In this document: positions 11,336-24,720 of the stretch, in pieces
How the letters are laid out: each line of letters starts with the position of its first letter
How positions within the stretch are numbered: the first letter of the stretch is position 1
Origin: Elysia chlorotica
Lineage: Eukaryota; Mollusca; Gastropoda; Plakobranchidae
Direction: 5' to 3'
Assembly (NCBI GenBank): GCA_003991915.1
Contig: RQTK01000155.1
Coordinates: 454,245 to 518,244, forward strand
Length of the DNA: 64,000 nucleotides
Made by a program: the position numbers and the translations under genes
The notes under the pieces: generated by a model
Database searches by the model: none
Told to the model about the DNA's origin: nothing
Seen by the model: only the letters and a program-made list of their open reading frames with translations

Positions 11336-12471
11336 AAAGAACCCACCCAAAACGATAACAAAAACCATAAACAAATTGTACAGAGGTTCTCATTGTCCTC
11401 TGAAAACAAACTGGAAATTACTTCCTTAAGGTTTCTCAGCTTAGCTTTGAGTCTTGGACCCCCTTCCCGTCAGTCCAGAGAACCAGCAACTGAACTTTTA
11501 TGGCGCTCCGTCTATATATGCTCGTGATATATAATATAAAAATGCACCACATGTTGCCAGCTTGATAAAGCATCGCAAAAAGCCAAGGATGGTGGCCTCA
11601 ATAAATTCTGTTGTCCAATAAACCATCCGGGATGATACCATTAACCCGTAGTCCTGGGGGAAACGTCCGAACGACCTATTGCACTGGGGGCCACTAAGGT
11701 AAAACCTGATGCCCGCTTGATTTCCCCGTAGATCAGCGGAAAGTGTGAGCACAGTAAATCTAGATCTAGCTTATATAATCGAACTCCGTGATGTCACACT
11801 CAGGACATGGCCAGAGGACATGTAGATCTAGTGAGTACAGGTTCAAGGATGACGATCCGTGAGTGAAGTCTGTATTGGCTGAAGATCAACCAGTAAGATA
11901 AATGTTGTATATTTAAATATATAATCAAACAGACATCTAGTTGATTTTATATTTCTCACTTCATTAGATTCAACGTTTAGAAATAATTATTTTTTTATCC
12001 AAAGTCCATTTCACCCCTTTATCATTTGCCACGTACAGAATGTTACGCAAATCTATCTTTAGTTCGCAAATTTCCGCAAACAATTTTCAGGTGAAAAAAA
12101 CAAACAACCCAAGATTATTTTAGAATTTTTTTTCAATATTGATTGACATGAACATAGGTAGCCTAGACAAAACATTCACTCGTTCTCCCCTCAGCTAAGA
12201 CTAATGTAAAAAGTCAGAGATTCGACCGTGAGAAATGGTTTCACACTGTATCGCACCGTTCCACGACCTGTGGGTAGAAACTAATTTCAGTTCGCCGACT
12301 TTGCACCGATGTCTGCAGCCCCAGAGAAAACCTCTCCAGTCTCAATAAATTCAAAGTTTGGTAAAACCCACCCCATATTCTTTCCGATCGTTTACTGACT
12401 GACGATAGTCTTGTTTCCATGGTATTGACTCGTCTGTCCCCAGTTTATATGCAGTTAGAGAGTGGGGAGAC

Positions 12472-12473
<2 letters not shown>

Positions 12474-12564
<91 letters not shown>

Positions 12565-12664
12565 CAGAGAGACAGAGAGAGACAGAGAGAGAGACCGAGA
12601 CAGAGAGAGACAGAGACAGAGAGAGATAGAGAGAGAGAGAGAGATAGAGAGGGAGAGAGAGAGA
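12474..12664. repeat. (GA)n tract, about 190 bp
   Basis: About 80 bp of pure GA are followed by GAGACA and GATAGA variants. The open frames across it are repeat artefacts. Confidence 0.95.
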
Positions 12665-13054
12665 TGAAAGTAAAATTGAGCTCGAAAAAGGTAAAGATTG
12701 GGAAAATAAGAGAGGGAGACAGAAAGAAAGAGACAGCGAGTTCTACAGTCCACCAAAGAAACCCTTCTCAGAAAACCCCTGCGAATTCCTTTTTCTCCTC
12801 ATTGGAAAGAGCAAAATCTATTTGTGCTTGATTTGCATGAAATTTAATTTTCTTGTTAAATGTTTTTTTTTCCTTCGGAATCTTGTTTATGTAACACAAA
12901 GTTTTCGGTCTTGGTTTTTTTTAACTGTAATTTCAGTCCAATATTTTTTTTACTTCAGTTAAGTGTATCACTCTTTCATTTTTTTTAAAATAATTATATC
13001 TCAGTTTCTATGTATATCTTTCTCTTTATATCTTTCTCCCTCATTGCATGAATT

Positions 13055-13243
13055 CGCCCCTTCTGGTTGGGTCGGTGTCTGTTTATCAGTTTCATGTGAC
13101 GGCTGAGACAGGAGTCATGGTATTATCCCCGCTCTGTCTCGTGTGTGGCAGCACATAAAAATTGTCCAACGTCAGACTTGGGGCCTGTCCACAATGTAGC
13201 CTATATAGTGCTGAAGTTGAACGTTAAACCAACTCAACTAAAC
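13055..13243 (+). mobile_element. SINE family A, 5'-truncated copy
   Basis: CTGGTTGGGTCGGTGTC, GTGTGGCAGCACATAAAA and CGTTAAACCAACTCAACT appear in the same order as in the intact copy at 42.15-42.41 kb, with scattered differences. The tRNA-like head is missing. Confidence 0.85.
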
Positions 13244-13689
13244 TATTACAATTACCCTCATTGTATTCCTTTGGACATTACAATTCTACACAATCATCCT
13301 TCTTCATCGTTCTTTAATTATCTATTATAATTGTCTGATTGTGTATTGACTACCTGCATGCCTAAATTTATATTAACATTTTTTATTTGTTTATTTCCTA
13401 ATTTTTTTCTATCTTTTCATTTTTTGTTTACTTGCCTGCTCTCACTTAAACCTTAAATATAACATTGCTCACATTTGTCTCTTTTCTCTTCCTGATCATC
13501 TATTTTCTTTATCTAGGCACACAAAAACAAATCTAAGCGTATATTGAGGAGAAAAACCCAGGCAAAATGAAAGGATGCAAAGATTAAGTGTGTAAAGGTA
13601 CAACAACTTACCATTGTTTCTACAAATTCTCTATTGTAAACCTAACACGTTGATAAGGCAATCTAAGATACGTTTTCTACCAATTAGGT

Positions 13690-13970
13690 GTCACCAAGGA
13701 CCCTTTCCAGAGACGGGGTGCACCAGCTGAAATATCATTCTCTTATTTCCTGCTTCAGGGCACTATCCACTGTTTCCATGGATTTATCGAAGTGTGCTAC
13801 AAGGACTCAGCTATACCAGCTGGGATTCAATCATCTAAACATTTGCTCACCATTTCACAGCACTATCGAGCTAGTTATCAGCCAGGCCCAGGTCTAACAC
13901 CAGCTGAGATTTAAACCTTGCTCCTTTTGCTCGCTAGTCTAGAGCACTAACCAACTTAAATGAGCTATAC
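13690..13970 (-). mobile_element. Tandem run of three tRNA-like SINE heads (family B)
   Basis: Read on the minus strand, three segments of about 90 bp follow each other (about 13895-13970, 13800-13890 and 13690-13790). Each has an A-box-like start with TAGCTC, or a decayed form of it. Each ends in an ATTC/ATCTCAGCTGG-type B-box region followed by GGTGTTAGACC, GGTATAGCTGAG or GGTGCACCCCGTC. Heads at 34.6, 37.2 and 54.2 kb also continue into CAGCTGG. Confidence 0.55.
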
Positions 13971-14004
13971 GGATCTAAGCCCTTGTCCCCCTCTTTCCTC
14001 TGTC

Positions 14005-14048
14005 TACGCCTATATAGTGGTGGCGTTGGACGCTAAGCAACAAAATAA
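14005..14048 (+). mobile_element. SINE family A, 3' tail fragment
   Basis: CCTATATAGTGGTGGCGTTGGACGCTAAGCAACAA aligns, in two shorter blocks, with the tail of the 42.4-kb SINE (CTATATAGTGGTGATGTTGG, then ACGTTAAACCAAC). Confidence 0.65.
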
Positions 14049-14129
14049 ACGAAATGGGGCTGGAACCCGGACCTAATGCATTTGAAGCCAACGCTCCTAG
14101 CATGTAGATATCTAGTACCACTACCACGC

Positions 14130-14290
14130 TCCTTTTTTTCGCTGTGCGGGTAGGCCAGGCCACCAGGGTTGCGGCAGTAGATCAATACGGAGACCAGGCG
14201 CGCTGGCCGCACTGTCAGACCACAGGCCGCGGGACACGGGCCCAGATCTGCCGGGAGCCGCTAACGCCATTACTGGAAATTATGTCACGC
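14130..14290. promoter_or_regulatory. GC-rich island inside intron 3 (possible internal promoter)
   Basis: About 150 bp are markedly GC-rich with many CpGs, in otherwise AT-rich intron, and no repeat explains them. Drosophila sif is known to make a shorter form without the WH1 domain. An internal promoter downstream of the EVH1 exons would do that. Function is inference only. Confidence 0.2.
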
Positions 14291-14775
14291 CCTTGGGAAT
14301 TCTCACTCGAAAAGCACACACGTTAAATGTGTAGATGTTGAACATAAATATACAAATGTATAGATCTTGAATATACATAAAGCGTAGTGATGTTGGACAT
14401 ATATAAAATATGCGCATTTTAAACACATGGGCAATACAAAGAGAGTAGCACATAAGGTATAACAAAGAAGCATATAGGGATATTAAAAACAGGACATTGA
14501 GGAAGTAGGTAGGAGCAGTTAAAAATTCCGAAGACTATAGAGAAAGATAAATACCATAAGTAGCGGTAGCACGTAAATAAGCGCGAGATCTCAAGCCAAC
14601 AAACAGGAAAAATACATATTAGGGCATATACACATAAGACAAAGCAGACAATACACATCTTTGATCTTGCACAAATATAAAAAAAACAGTAATATCTAAA
14701 TTATGTTGCACAGTAAATGAGAATGATGAACTAAAAAAATGAAGATCTAAGATAATAGTGTCCAGTAGACGTTTG

Positions 14776-14801
14776 GTATATATATATATATATATATATA
14801 C
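14776..14801. repeat. (TA)n tract
   Basis: Pure TA repeat of about 24 bp. Confidence 0.9.
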
Positions 14802-17800
14802 TTCAGTAAAGAGAGATATAGATACGAAAATTTACAGAGCTAAAAAAATACACATAATTACTCTCTTTTAATTCTCCAAATTTCCATTTGACTAGCAATG
14901 CAAGCAAGAAAATTATTTTAAAAATCCCCATTTTGCATTACATAAGTAATTTTTGTAATAAAATTGTCGAAATCTTGTTTTTTTTTTTAAACGTAAATTG
15001 CATTTTAGTCTTAAGAAGTCGCTTTGTCTTGTCCAATAATTCGATGTAAATCTGATTTTTTTAAAATTTAGCTAATACCTGTTTTACTGAAACATGGACA
15101 GTTAATATTTAAAGAATAATACTTAATAAACACACAAAAACGCTTTTCCATTAACATAATAATCGTTCATAGAACGTCATTTTTATAAATGTAAAATCAT
15201 CGTGGTTCCATTACGAGTAGAATATCTTAAGTTATTTTTAACAAACCTTATTCAATGACAATAAAATATACTTTTCTTAGTAATAAAGATGTAGTAAATG
15301 ATATACTGTAGTTTTAAATGGACGAAAATGTCTTTTTATGCACTACATCTATTTTTAGACAGACTCCTGGGATAAAATTACTTTATGATTCATCATCATT
15401 ACTTCATTAAAGACAAAAAAAGGATAGTATTAGTATCTTAAGATTAGGAACCAATGCGGGCACACTCAAAGGGAAAAAAACCCTATGTTTTACGAAGCAA
15501 AGTCATTGAAGCAAATCGAAATCCCACTTTAACAATCTTCCAAGGAAAGATTAAATCAATGATGGAAAAATAAGAGCTCACAAACAGGAAGTTCAAACCT
15601 CATCGACAAATGACATCAAAGTGGCTAACCGTGGCCTAAAATCAATAAGTCTTAGTTTACCATTGTAGCCTCACCACAGTCTTTGCAATTTTCAATATTA
15701 AAAATTTTTTTTTTATCATATTTAAATTTGAAATAAACCTATTATCTTATTTTCAATTTAATGGCAACGCTGCACTGCTATAAAACACGAAGAAGAAAAA
15801 ACTTGTACCTCAATGTAATAGTATATAGTAAAATGATATCGTTGTGTTTTTGTGTGTGTTTAAAATAAATGGTTTCAGAGATTCCTTAAACTACTCGCTG
15901 AAATATAAGCTTTTATTTATTTATATAACGTCGTGTTAAACAAACAACCTGCACATAAATATGGGTATGTATGTACCTTTGAAAATGTTTGAAAAGATCA
16001 GCGTCAATCTCTGACTAATAAATGCAATTTGATTTGTAAGTCCTACATATCGTTGCAATAATATTAACTAGACCAAATTTAATCGTAATTTACACTTAGG
16101 TTTAACGGAAGGCAAAGGACAAAAAAACACATCAAACAAACGGGGAAGACGTCATTATAAATATATAGCAGCATTTTAAATATCCATACATTTTCTTTTT
16201 CTTGTGCCACGTGAAACGAAACTATTAATGCTCTTGTTAATTTCCGACCGTTGATTTTTCCATGAATTCAACACTGATGCGCCTTTTATGATCACTCGAT
16301 ATTCATGATCTAATTAGGACAGCATTTTTTTTTTTACAATTTCCCCTCCTTGTTTTTACGCCTGTCCTATGTACAAAAGAATGTTTAAATGTGTTAAACA
16401 TTTACATGTCGTGGCCAACTATAACAATGTGTAATCCCGAATGTTTTTGGAAAGCAAAAGCAAATACAATGAGGGGTAGTTAACAATTTGGAAAGAGGAA
16501 ATGAGATTAACATACAACAGAAAACTGTGACCTGGGAATAGTAAAAATTAATGAGTCGTCCTTCCTTTATTTTATATCTGGTTAAAATAATTATGCCAAA
16601 TGTAGAAAATTAATTATAGCTCGCAAAAAATTGTATACAGTGGTCATAAAAAGCAACGCAACCCACGCCACAACGGCGTCGTGGTGATTTATTTTCAATT
16701 ACATTTAACCCCCTCCCTTTACGTTTCTTTCTCTTCTTGTATTACTTAAAAAGTTTATTTTTGAAGCTCTGCTTTGCCTTATTAAAAGTTTTGTGATATG
16801 AAAAAACAACAACTGTGCAATGCCATGAAACTTTTAATGAGTTCTACTGTCTATAGGCTTAAGCTTCTTAAGAATGATATATCCAGTCGGAGGGCAAAAG
16901 CTAAGATTGGAACTACAAACCTCTGGCTCGACTTTCCAGAACATTACCAAATGAGCTTTCTGGAGTCTTGTATGATACCATTTTTAATGCACATATTAAA
17001 TATCGAGTATTTGAACGCATTTCTGAATGCGGCAACGTAGTGATAATATTAAATACCCCCGCCCAATCCGTACATATTTTTGCATTCCACATGACTTGAA
17101 CATTTTAAAGCATTACGACCGTGACGCTGGCGGTTTAAACTCTTATAACAAGTTAGTTTTGACCTCATGTGAAACAAAATGCTCGCTTGTTGGCTCCGTT
17201 AGTCTAGAATAGAGGGACGTTTAGACATTGGCGATGAGTCCCATTCCAGCGACTTTGATTTCCTCTTTAGATTCCAATAACGCAAGGACTGTGGTTTTTA
17301 TCTTTATTCTGTAGGTGTGTACGAAACGCCGTGTTTACAACTGAGACCCGGTGAAAGCTAGCCAAAGCTGCTGGTAGTCTCAACAAACATAGCCCGGTTC
17401 TATTCGAAACAAAAGGGCATCTGATATGACATTTTCTTTCCCAATAGGAGGATTGTTGTGATAGGGTGCAGGCGCAGAAATGTTTTCTTAAAGAGAATGG
17501 TGTTTCGAATCAAGTTTACGAGTTTTTGCATTACTTCCTTTCTTCTCACAATAAGAAGCATAGTTATTGTGATCTGTCAAAGAGCAGAAATGTTTTTGTT
17601 TACTGTCTGGCTGGATCAGCTTGCCTTTTCTTCCTTCTGTTTAAACCAATCGAATAATATGTCCTTTATTTTCTCAATAAGAAGCATATTGTCATCTATA
17701 GCTGGCGCAGAAAGATTTCCGTTTATCGAAGCTTCCGGTTGAAAAAGCTCAAAGTTGATCTAGCTGAAAAGCCGCTTGAATGTGTCTACCGAATTGATCT

Positions 17801-18309
17801 CAGCAAGGCATGTATCTTGCGTGAGAGCTTTTAAATCACTCAGTCGGCCAAACACATCCCACTCATTCTGACTTGTTTATGGAGGGGGTCTTTGGATCTA
17901 AAGGGGCACGTGAGAGGAGGCGGATGGCAGAGTAAGGGTGGGGTTTAACACGCCAGGCAACACCCATTTCAAGTATGGAGGCGGAAGGCAAAAGTTAAAA
18001 GCTTGCAGTTCAATGGACATGAAAAGACAGAATTGTTGAAATCGATGTGCACTACAAAACGCGAACGTGACAAATGGAACAGTAAGGTATTTTTTCTTTC
18101 TAGTCCTTTTTGCCTCTATTGTCTATCGCTTGATATTTTGCATTTATTACATTTTTCATGGCCAATCAATTTGCGTCATCTTCTCTTTTCGAATCCTGCT
18201 CACCATACAAAACATGTATAGAAGTTTATTTCTCTTACTCTCGTTTCATCAGTCCTATTTTGGATAATTTTGTCTCATTCACCGCCTTTCTTTAGTGATC
18301 ACAAAGCAC

Positions 18310-18565
18310 AATTTCTTCTCGCCTCTACCGCAAACCTCTGCCTGTCCAGTAAACATTACCAGGCCATTAGAGCTATCTCTACCTGTTTCTTTCTGCAAAC
18401 CTCTCCCCACCTTTACTGAAACCCTTTCCTTATTTTCCCGGCAAAACCTCTCTCTCCTACAAGTCTCTTCATATCTTTAAACCCTCTTTTCCTCTCACAA
18501 AACCTTCTCCATGTTTCAAACCTCTTCCTGTGTGTCCCGCAAACCTCTCATTTTCTCTCCTCATA
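18310..18565. repeat. Degenerate CAAACCTCT-type tandem repeat
   Basis: CAAACCTCT or close variants recur about every 20-60 bp (near 18330, 18396, 18455, 18515 and 18540) in a pyrimidine-rich stretch. This looks like an old minisatellite. Confidence 0.5.
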
Positions 18566-18599
18566 TTAATAACCTCCAAATCTCTGTCTACTCACAGTG

Positions 18600-18850
18600 T
18601 TTTGCGTCCGAGTTCTTTGGTCGTGTGCATTCACGGAAGACACTGAGGGAAAATCAATTGAGCAAGGAACTGTCTTCGCGACCTTTGTGTCCTGATTTGC
18701 ATTTAATATGGCGGTGCGGCACTGCGACTGCCTCCGCATCCCTCGAGACTAATACACTTTGATAAATCGGTAGCTCGCCGGGGCCACAAAAGGATAATTC
18801 CGCATCTCTCAGTCTCACCATGCATGGGAAAATTCCGCAGAAAATGAAGT
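18600..18850. promoter_or_regulatory. Non-repetitive GC-richer island with adjacent SOX and POU sites
   Basis: A complex stretch between repeats contains CTTTGT (18683-18688), a SOX core, six bases before ATTTGCAT (18695-18702), the POU octamer half. ATATGGCGGT follows. This composition is typical of enhancers, and sif is a neural gene in flies. No conservation evidence is available. Confidence 0.2.
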
Positions 18851-19299
18851 ATAACGCCGTATAAGTAGCACTCAGAAATATTTTCATAATAAAATAATAA
18901 TGTGTTATTTTAAAAAATAGTTCTCATTTGCTAAGCGTGCTTTAAATAAATAATTCAAACATTTTACCAACTTAGTGAGCACTCTTAGTTAAGCAAATGG
19001 GATACATTCTACGCACCATACTTATTAATAGCTCGGTCGATTGAATTGTAATCCCTTACCCAATTCTTTCCAACCCTACACTCTGAAACCACAAGATTAA
19101 TACACATCTATTTATAATAATGCTTTCCAACGGGCATGATTAAAAAAATTCTGAAGGTATGATAAATTATTATCTCTCGTTGGCTAAAAGCCTGCCTTAG
19201 GACTTTAGAAGAGTTAGAAAGAGAGATTTATATAGCGTCGCTGCCTACTTTGACTGATCTGATTCGATTGACAAAGGCGTCACTACTCTTTCTCTTTCT

Positions 19300-19430
<131 letters not shown>

Positions 19431-19549
19431 CTTTTCCATATCTCTGTATTTGTCTTGGTCTCCACATTTCTCTTTTCCCCCTTTTTCTCTAACTCTATAC
19501 GCAATCTCTACAACTTTTTTTCTATTAGTTGTCTATCTACCCTCTATCT

Positions 19550-19550
19550 A

Positions 19551-19599
<49 letters not shown>

Positions 19600-19602
19600 A
19601 TC
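19550..19602. repeat. (TATC)/(CT)n tract
   Basis: TATC units grade into pure CT over about 50 bp. Confidence 0.9.
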
Positions 19603-19810
19603 AGTTGTTCTCTCGTTCCATTTCACCTTCAACTCCCTTTCTCCAACTGTTTTGCTGATTTCTTCATCATTTTCAATAACAGGTTTGCAAGTAACATAGT
19701 ACTTTTATTTTCAGTAAGGCAGAAAATCGTGTGTCCACCGACTGTTTTAATTGATAATATTTAAGTTTTATTTACATTCCTCCTTCTGCAGTTCCATTTT
19801 TATATCTTCT

Positions 19811-19825
19811 GGGGGGGGGGGGGGG
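19811..19825. repeat. Poly-G run (15 bp)
   Basis: A homopolymer of 15 G, an unstable site and a likely source of sequencing error. Confidence 0.9.
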
Positions 19826-20109
19826 TATAATAGCGTCGTAAATGAAATAATTAAAACGTTTTGTTAAACAGTTTGGAACTACGGTATAGAAGAGTACGTT
19901 ACGCGCCTAAGAACATATTCTTACACCTCTAGTTAATAACTGTATAAGTCTTTCATTATCTGCTATACTTTTTTCACGAAAAGACATCCACGTCGTTCAT
20001 ATTTCCCTCTACCTGAATGTGATGTTATTTTTTCGAAACGCTCTTGAAATTCCATGATCTCTTTTCTCATCCGGGTACCTACATCATCTGACCCCGTCTT
20101 TCACAAAAA

Positions 20110-22105
20110 AGTGCCCTTCCTACCTTAAGAGCTGCCCTTAAACCATCATTACAAGAGGTGTCCAAGCATCAAACGCGGCTGTCTCGGCTTTATAAGGATA
20201 TTCACGCCACGAGAAACCCTTTAGCATCTCTAGCGTTAAATCACCCGGAGGACGGCCCAGGGAAAGGCGGACCCGAGGTCTTAGTTCAGGCGCTAAGCTT
20301 TCAGCTCAACATCGATTCATATCCATGAACAGAGATGGATTTTATGAACTTAACATAAAATTGAGTAGCAACATAATATCTGTGAGTGATGAGTCGCCAG
20401 ATAGCTCAGTTGCTTATGTTATAGGCTGATGACTTAAAAGGCTTTAAACATCATATATTGCGTGAGTCACCTCCTTTTCTAGTTGAAGTTTGCTTTATTT
20501 ATTGTTGATTTCAAACTCGACCGTCAAATAATAGATTATTGTGTTTCAACCATTTGTTTAGCCAGATAGTTGAGTCGACAGAACTCTAACTTGACAGAAG
20601 TCCGAAACTTCAACGCATGCTGGTATGCCCGTCATTATATCATTTAGGGAACCCGGGCGAGCAAGGCGAAGTTAGACTTTTTTGAAAAGGATATTTATAA
20701 GGATATTCACGCCACGAGAAATCCTTTAGCAACTCTTGCGTTAAATCACCCGCAGGACGGCACAGGGAAAGGCGGACCCGAGGTCTTAGTTCAGGCGCTA
20801 AGCTTTCTGCTCAACATCGATTCATGTCGATGAACAGAGATGGATTCTCTGAACTTAACATAAAATTGAGTAGCAACATAATATCAGTGAGTGATGTGTC
20901 GCCAGGTAGCTCACTGTCTTGCTTATGCTATAGGCTGATGACTTGTAAGGCTTGAAACATGTCATATATTGCTACCTCCTTTTCTAATGGAAGTTTGCTT
21001 TATTTATGTTGATTTAAAACTAGGCAGTCAAATGATAGATTATATTGTTTCAACCATTTGTTTAGCCAGATAGTTGAGTCGACAGAACTCTAAACTGATA
21101 GAAGTCCGAGGCTTCAACGTCTGCTGGTTTTCCCGTCATTATAATTATATCATTTAGGGAATCCGGACGAGCAAGGCGAAGTTAGACTTTTTTGAAAAGG
21201 ATATTTATAAGGACATTCACGCCACGAGAAATCCTTAAGCAACTCTTGCGTTAAATCACCCGCAGGACGACGGTTCAGGGAAAGACGGACCCAAGGTCTT
21301 AGTTCACGCGCTAAGCTTTCTGCTCAACATCATCTCGTTTCGATAAATGAATTCTCTTTAAAACTAACATCATGATTAGTGAGTGATAAGGCGTCAAGTA
21401 GTTCAGTTGTAAGAGCGATAGGTTGATGACTTGAACGGCTTGGTGCAATTGTATATTACTTAAATACCCTTGCTTTACTTATTGAAGTTTTCTCAGTTTC
21501 TTGTTCATTTCATACTTAGCAACAAAATCAAATAAACTTGTTTCCTCCATTTGTGAAGTAACCAGAGGGAACCAGGCACATGTCGGCACTTTTTTAATTA
21601 TTTATAGTCTGTTGGGAAACAAGAGGTTGAAAAACTATAAAACCATCATTTCTAGAACCAACGATAAATGTTTTTTATTTGAAGATGAAAAACATCCAAA
21701 AAATAAAACGCGGTCTACAGTTAAAGAGCTCCAGCTCAAAACTTACACCAGTGATTTATGTCTGATTCATCCTAGTTTTGTGACATTATTTTATTTTACC
21801 AAAATAGTTGCGTCGACAGAACTCTGAACTGATAAACATGATACTCGAGGTTTTCACGCCTCTTGGTTCTCCATCTTTGTATAGTTTTGGGGGAACCCAG
21901 CCCTAGTGAGACGATCTATGATTTTTTTAAATAGGATTTGGCCAAGCATCAACGTAGCTCTCCCGGCTTTAGCTTTAAAGGAACGCTAGCGTTAAATCAC
22001 CCGTAGGATGGTCCAGGGAGGGACGGGCCCAAGGTCTTTCAGGTGCTAACCTTTCTGCTCATCATCGATTCATGTCGATGAACAGAGATGGACTCTCCGT
22101 ATATA
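20110..22105. repeat. Tandem satellite, unit about 510 bp, three units plus partial ends
   Basis: CACGCCACGAGAAA starts diverged units at about 20200, 20707 and 21217. CGCTAAGCTTTC, CGATTCAT, ATGAACAGAGATGGA and GTCGACAGAACTCT recur at matching offsets. The third unit carries about 250 bp of extra or diverged sequence. A partial fourth unit (21960-22105) returns to the same CGCTAAG-type and ATGAACAGAGATGG motifs. Each unit holds a tRNA-like stretch (20393, 20899, 21390) with an A-box-like TAGCTCAGTTGC or variant and a shared GGCTGATGACTT. Confidence 0.85.
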
Positions 22106-24720
22106 CAGTCATCGACAGCTACATTACATACGAATGGGCGGATGAAAAATGTGTTAGCGAATTTAGATCGCAAGAGAATTGCGAAAATGGATTATTGGTG
22201 ATATCAAACGAGTAATCGCTCTGCTACAAGTACGCGTTGCGGACTCTAACGAAGGGTACATAATATAGACTTTAGTTTAAAATAAAATAGCTAAAATGGC
22301 ATAGCCATCGATGGGCTACTAGATAGTATTGTGAAGAGATAAAGAGAGTAGGAAAAGACAAGTACTAATCAACTGCTAGATGAACGCAATAGAGAATAAG
22401 CTGTAGAACTAGAATATGCTAAATTATCCACGATTCTAACTATTTCTAAGTAAATGAATGACTTTATAGCGTGACCACTAGCATTTAACTATAAAAAAAA
22501 AAAACAAAGGGTGGGATTAAAGTAACATATTTTGATGGCTTTTCATAAATTTCATTATCCGACTGACAAACAGACGCTAAATATATAGATTGAAAGGATT
22601 AGGTAATTGGATTGGTACAATAGTTTTTTTCATTAATAGAAATACTTACCGTGAAAATCTGAACCAAAGGCACACTGTGTGACAATTATCTAAATGTGTA
22701 CATAAAGCAAGTAGATTATTTGAGCGTATTTATTAATATTAGTTTAAGTTTGTTTAAAGAACGGTAGGTAATGAATTGCTTCTCATGAGAATCAAAGGAT
22801 CAGCCAGTACACCTTAGCACCGTTGAAGATGAAAATTATCCAATTAAAAGGCCAATAAATGTAACATTGTACTTGGCTGAACCTGTTATTTCCACAAATC
22901 ATTGAACATGACGTGTTTACTGCAATGACTTGATTTGATGATAACTTACAAATCATCCAAAACTGGTGTGAAACTTCTGCTTTCTAGCTATTTGGAAACA
23001 CAGGTTGTCGTTTTAAATGTAGTTGTAACTTCCTAGTTCTCTGAATTTTTAAAGGATTCCTAGAAGTGCAAAATATCCATATGGTAGGATGTATGGCTAT
23101 ATTATTTGAAATCCATATGGTAGGATGTATGACTATATTATTAGAAATAATTTAATAATTTATTGTTACTTTCTAAACCCATTTAAAGATCATTTCAAAA
23201 GGCTAATTAGAAGACTCTAAACTCAATGAAAAATGTCTATAACTTTTTTGCTATGCACAAATTCGTTTATTTAAACCTATACCTTTAAAACAGGCACTTA
23301 CCAGTATCCGCAGGAACTTTTTGATTTTACAATTTGTTGGTAATTAACAACATTTCTTAATTCTGTTTTGTAACAAGAACCATAAGTACCACTTGCACAC
23401 AAATATAATTTTGCCATTAAAATAATAAATGGGTTTCAATTTTTTTATTCGAACCGTTAAAAAGTCTCTCAAACAGGGCAATGTTTCTTCAACACGGAAA
23501 GTTTTAAAAAATCGTAATCGAAACAAATGTTACAAATATTTAAACGAAAAACAGTTTACACTGACGCTTTCCTCTGCTAAAGGTCCACCCAGTCACGACA
23601 GGAAACGATCACATCCTTCTATGAAGAATAAATCCAAAATGTCAGCGCAACATAAAGGCCACAGGGTATGTAGTATCTTGGTATCGACAGAAAGTTGGGG
23701 TCGGAGAGTATCTTTCTGCCTTCTGCCGGACAAGGCGGACAGCCAGCGGGGATAAGGGGCAATAAAATCTGGCAGAAGTGCTAGTAATTCCCTCTGCCCT
23801 GCCTCTCTGGATGGCCCTCAGGGGATAGACGTGTGGGCGCTGCTCATTACATGCTGATTTCGGTTGTTAGTTTGCCGCAGACAAACCAAAAAATGATAAG
23901 ACAACAAACTATTTGCCTATACTGTCTTGTTTTCGTAAACTTCGCATGTGGATCGGAAGGCTTGATGTTTAAGCTGTGATTTTATTGGATTCAACAACAG
24001 GTCATAGTTGATATAGTTTTATCATAGCTAGGTAAGTTTTTACAATCCAAATCTATAAATAGTATTCATTTATAATGTTTGGTATTATTCAAAGAGGACT
24101 TTTAGGCATTTTTTTTCTTTGAAACCTAAAATTTTCATAGATTATGAATTACAGAAACTTAACTTTCTCTTAATATTGTTTTTTAGCCTGGCTTTGAAAT
24201 ATTAATGAAGTTAGTTATCATGTTACTCTCTCATTTGTCTTTTACTCTCTTTATCCATCCACCCACGCATGCAGACACGTCAGCCAAGTAATATGAAATG
24301 AACGTTCTTGATTTGATTGCAAAGTTGTAAGATAAAATCACTAATAAAATTTGATGGCAAGACTGGGTGTTAAATCAATAAAGCTACTTAAAAATGTTAG
24401 AAGACTTAAACCTTTCTATTTCAGCTGAAGACCACATTTTAGAAGCTAAAATAGAGAGCAAAAGAGGAAGTGGAAAGCTGACCGGAAGATGGGAATAGGA
24501 CAAACAATTATGGCTTGAAAAAAAACACAGACAGGAAGACGGGTACTGGTAGCTGTACAATAAATATTTCGGGGAAGCAACGTTTCACAGGTCACAGAGC
24601 ACGTTTTGTGTTCCGTACAAAGTCCTACAAAGAGATAAGCTAACCAGAAGAAGAATAACTTCACCTCCCTCCGCCTTTTCTTTGACCACGGTACATTTCA
24701 AATAGCATATATGTACTCAC

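Noticed and set aside
23429-23755. 108-codon plus-strand frame near exon 3
   Set aside because: No recognisable domain, no splice partners and no codon-use signal distinct from the intron.
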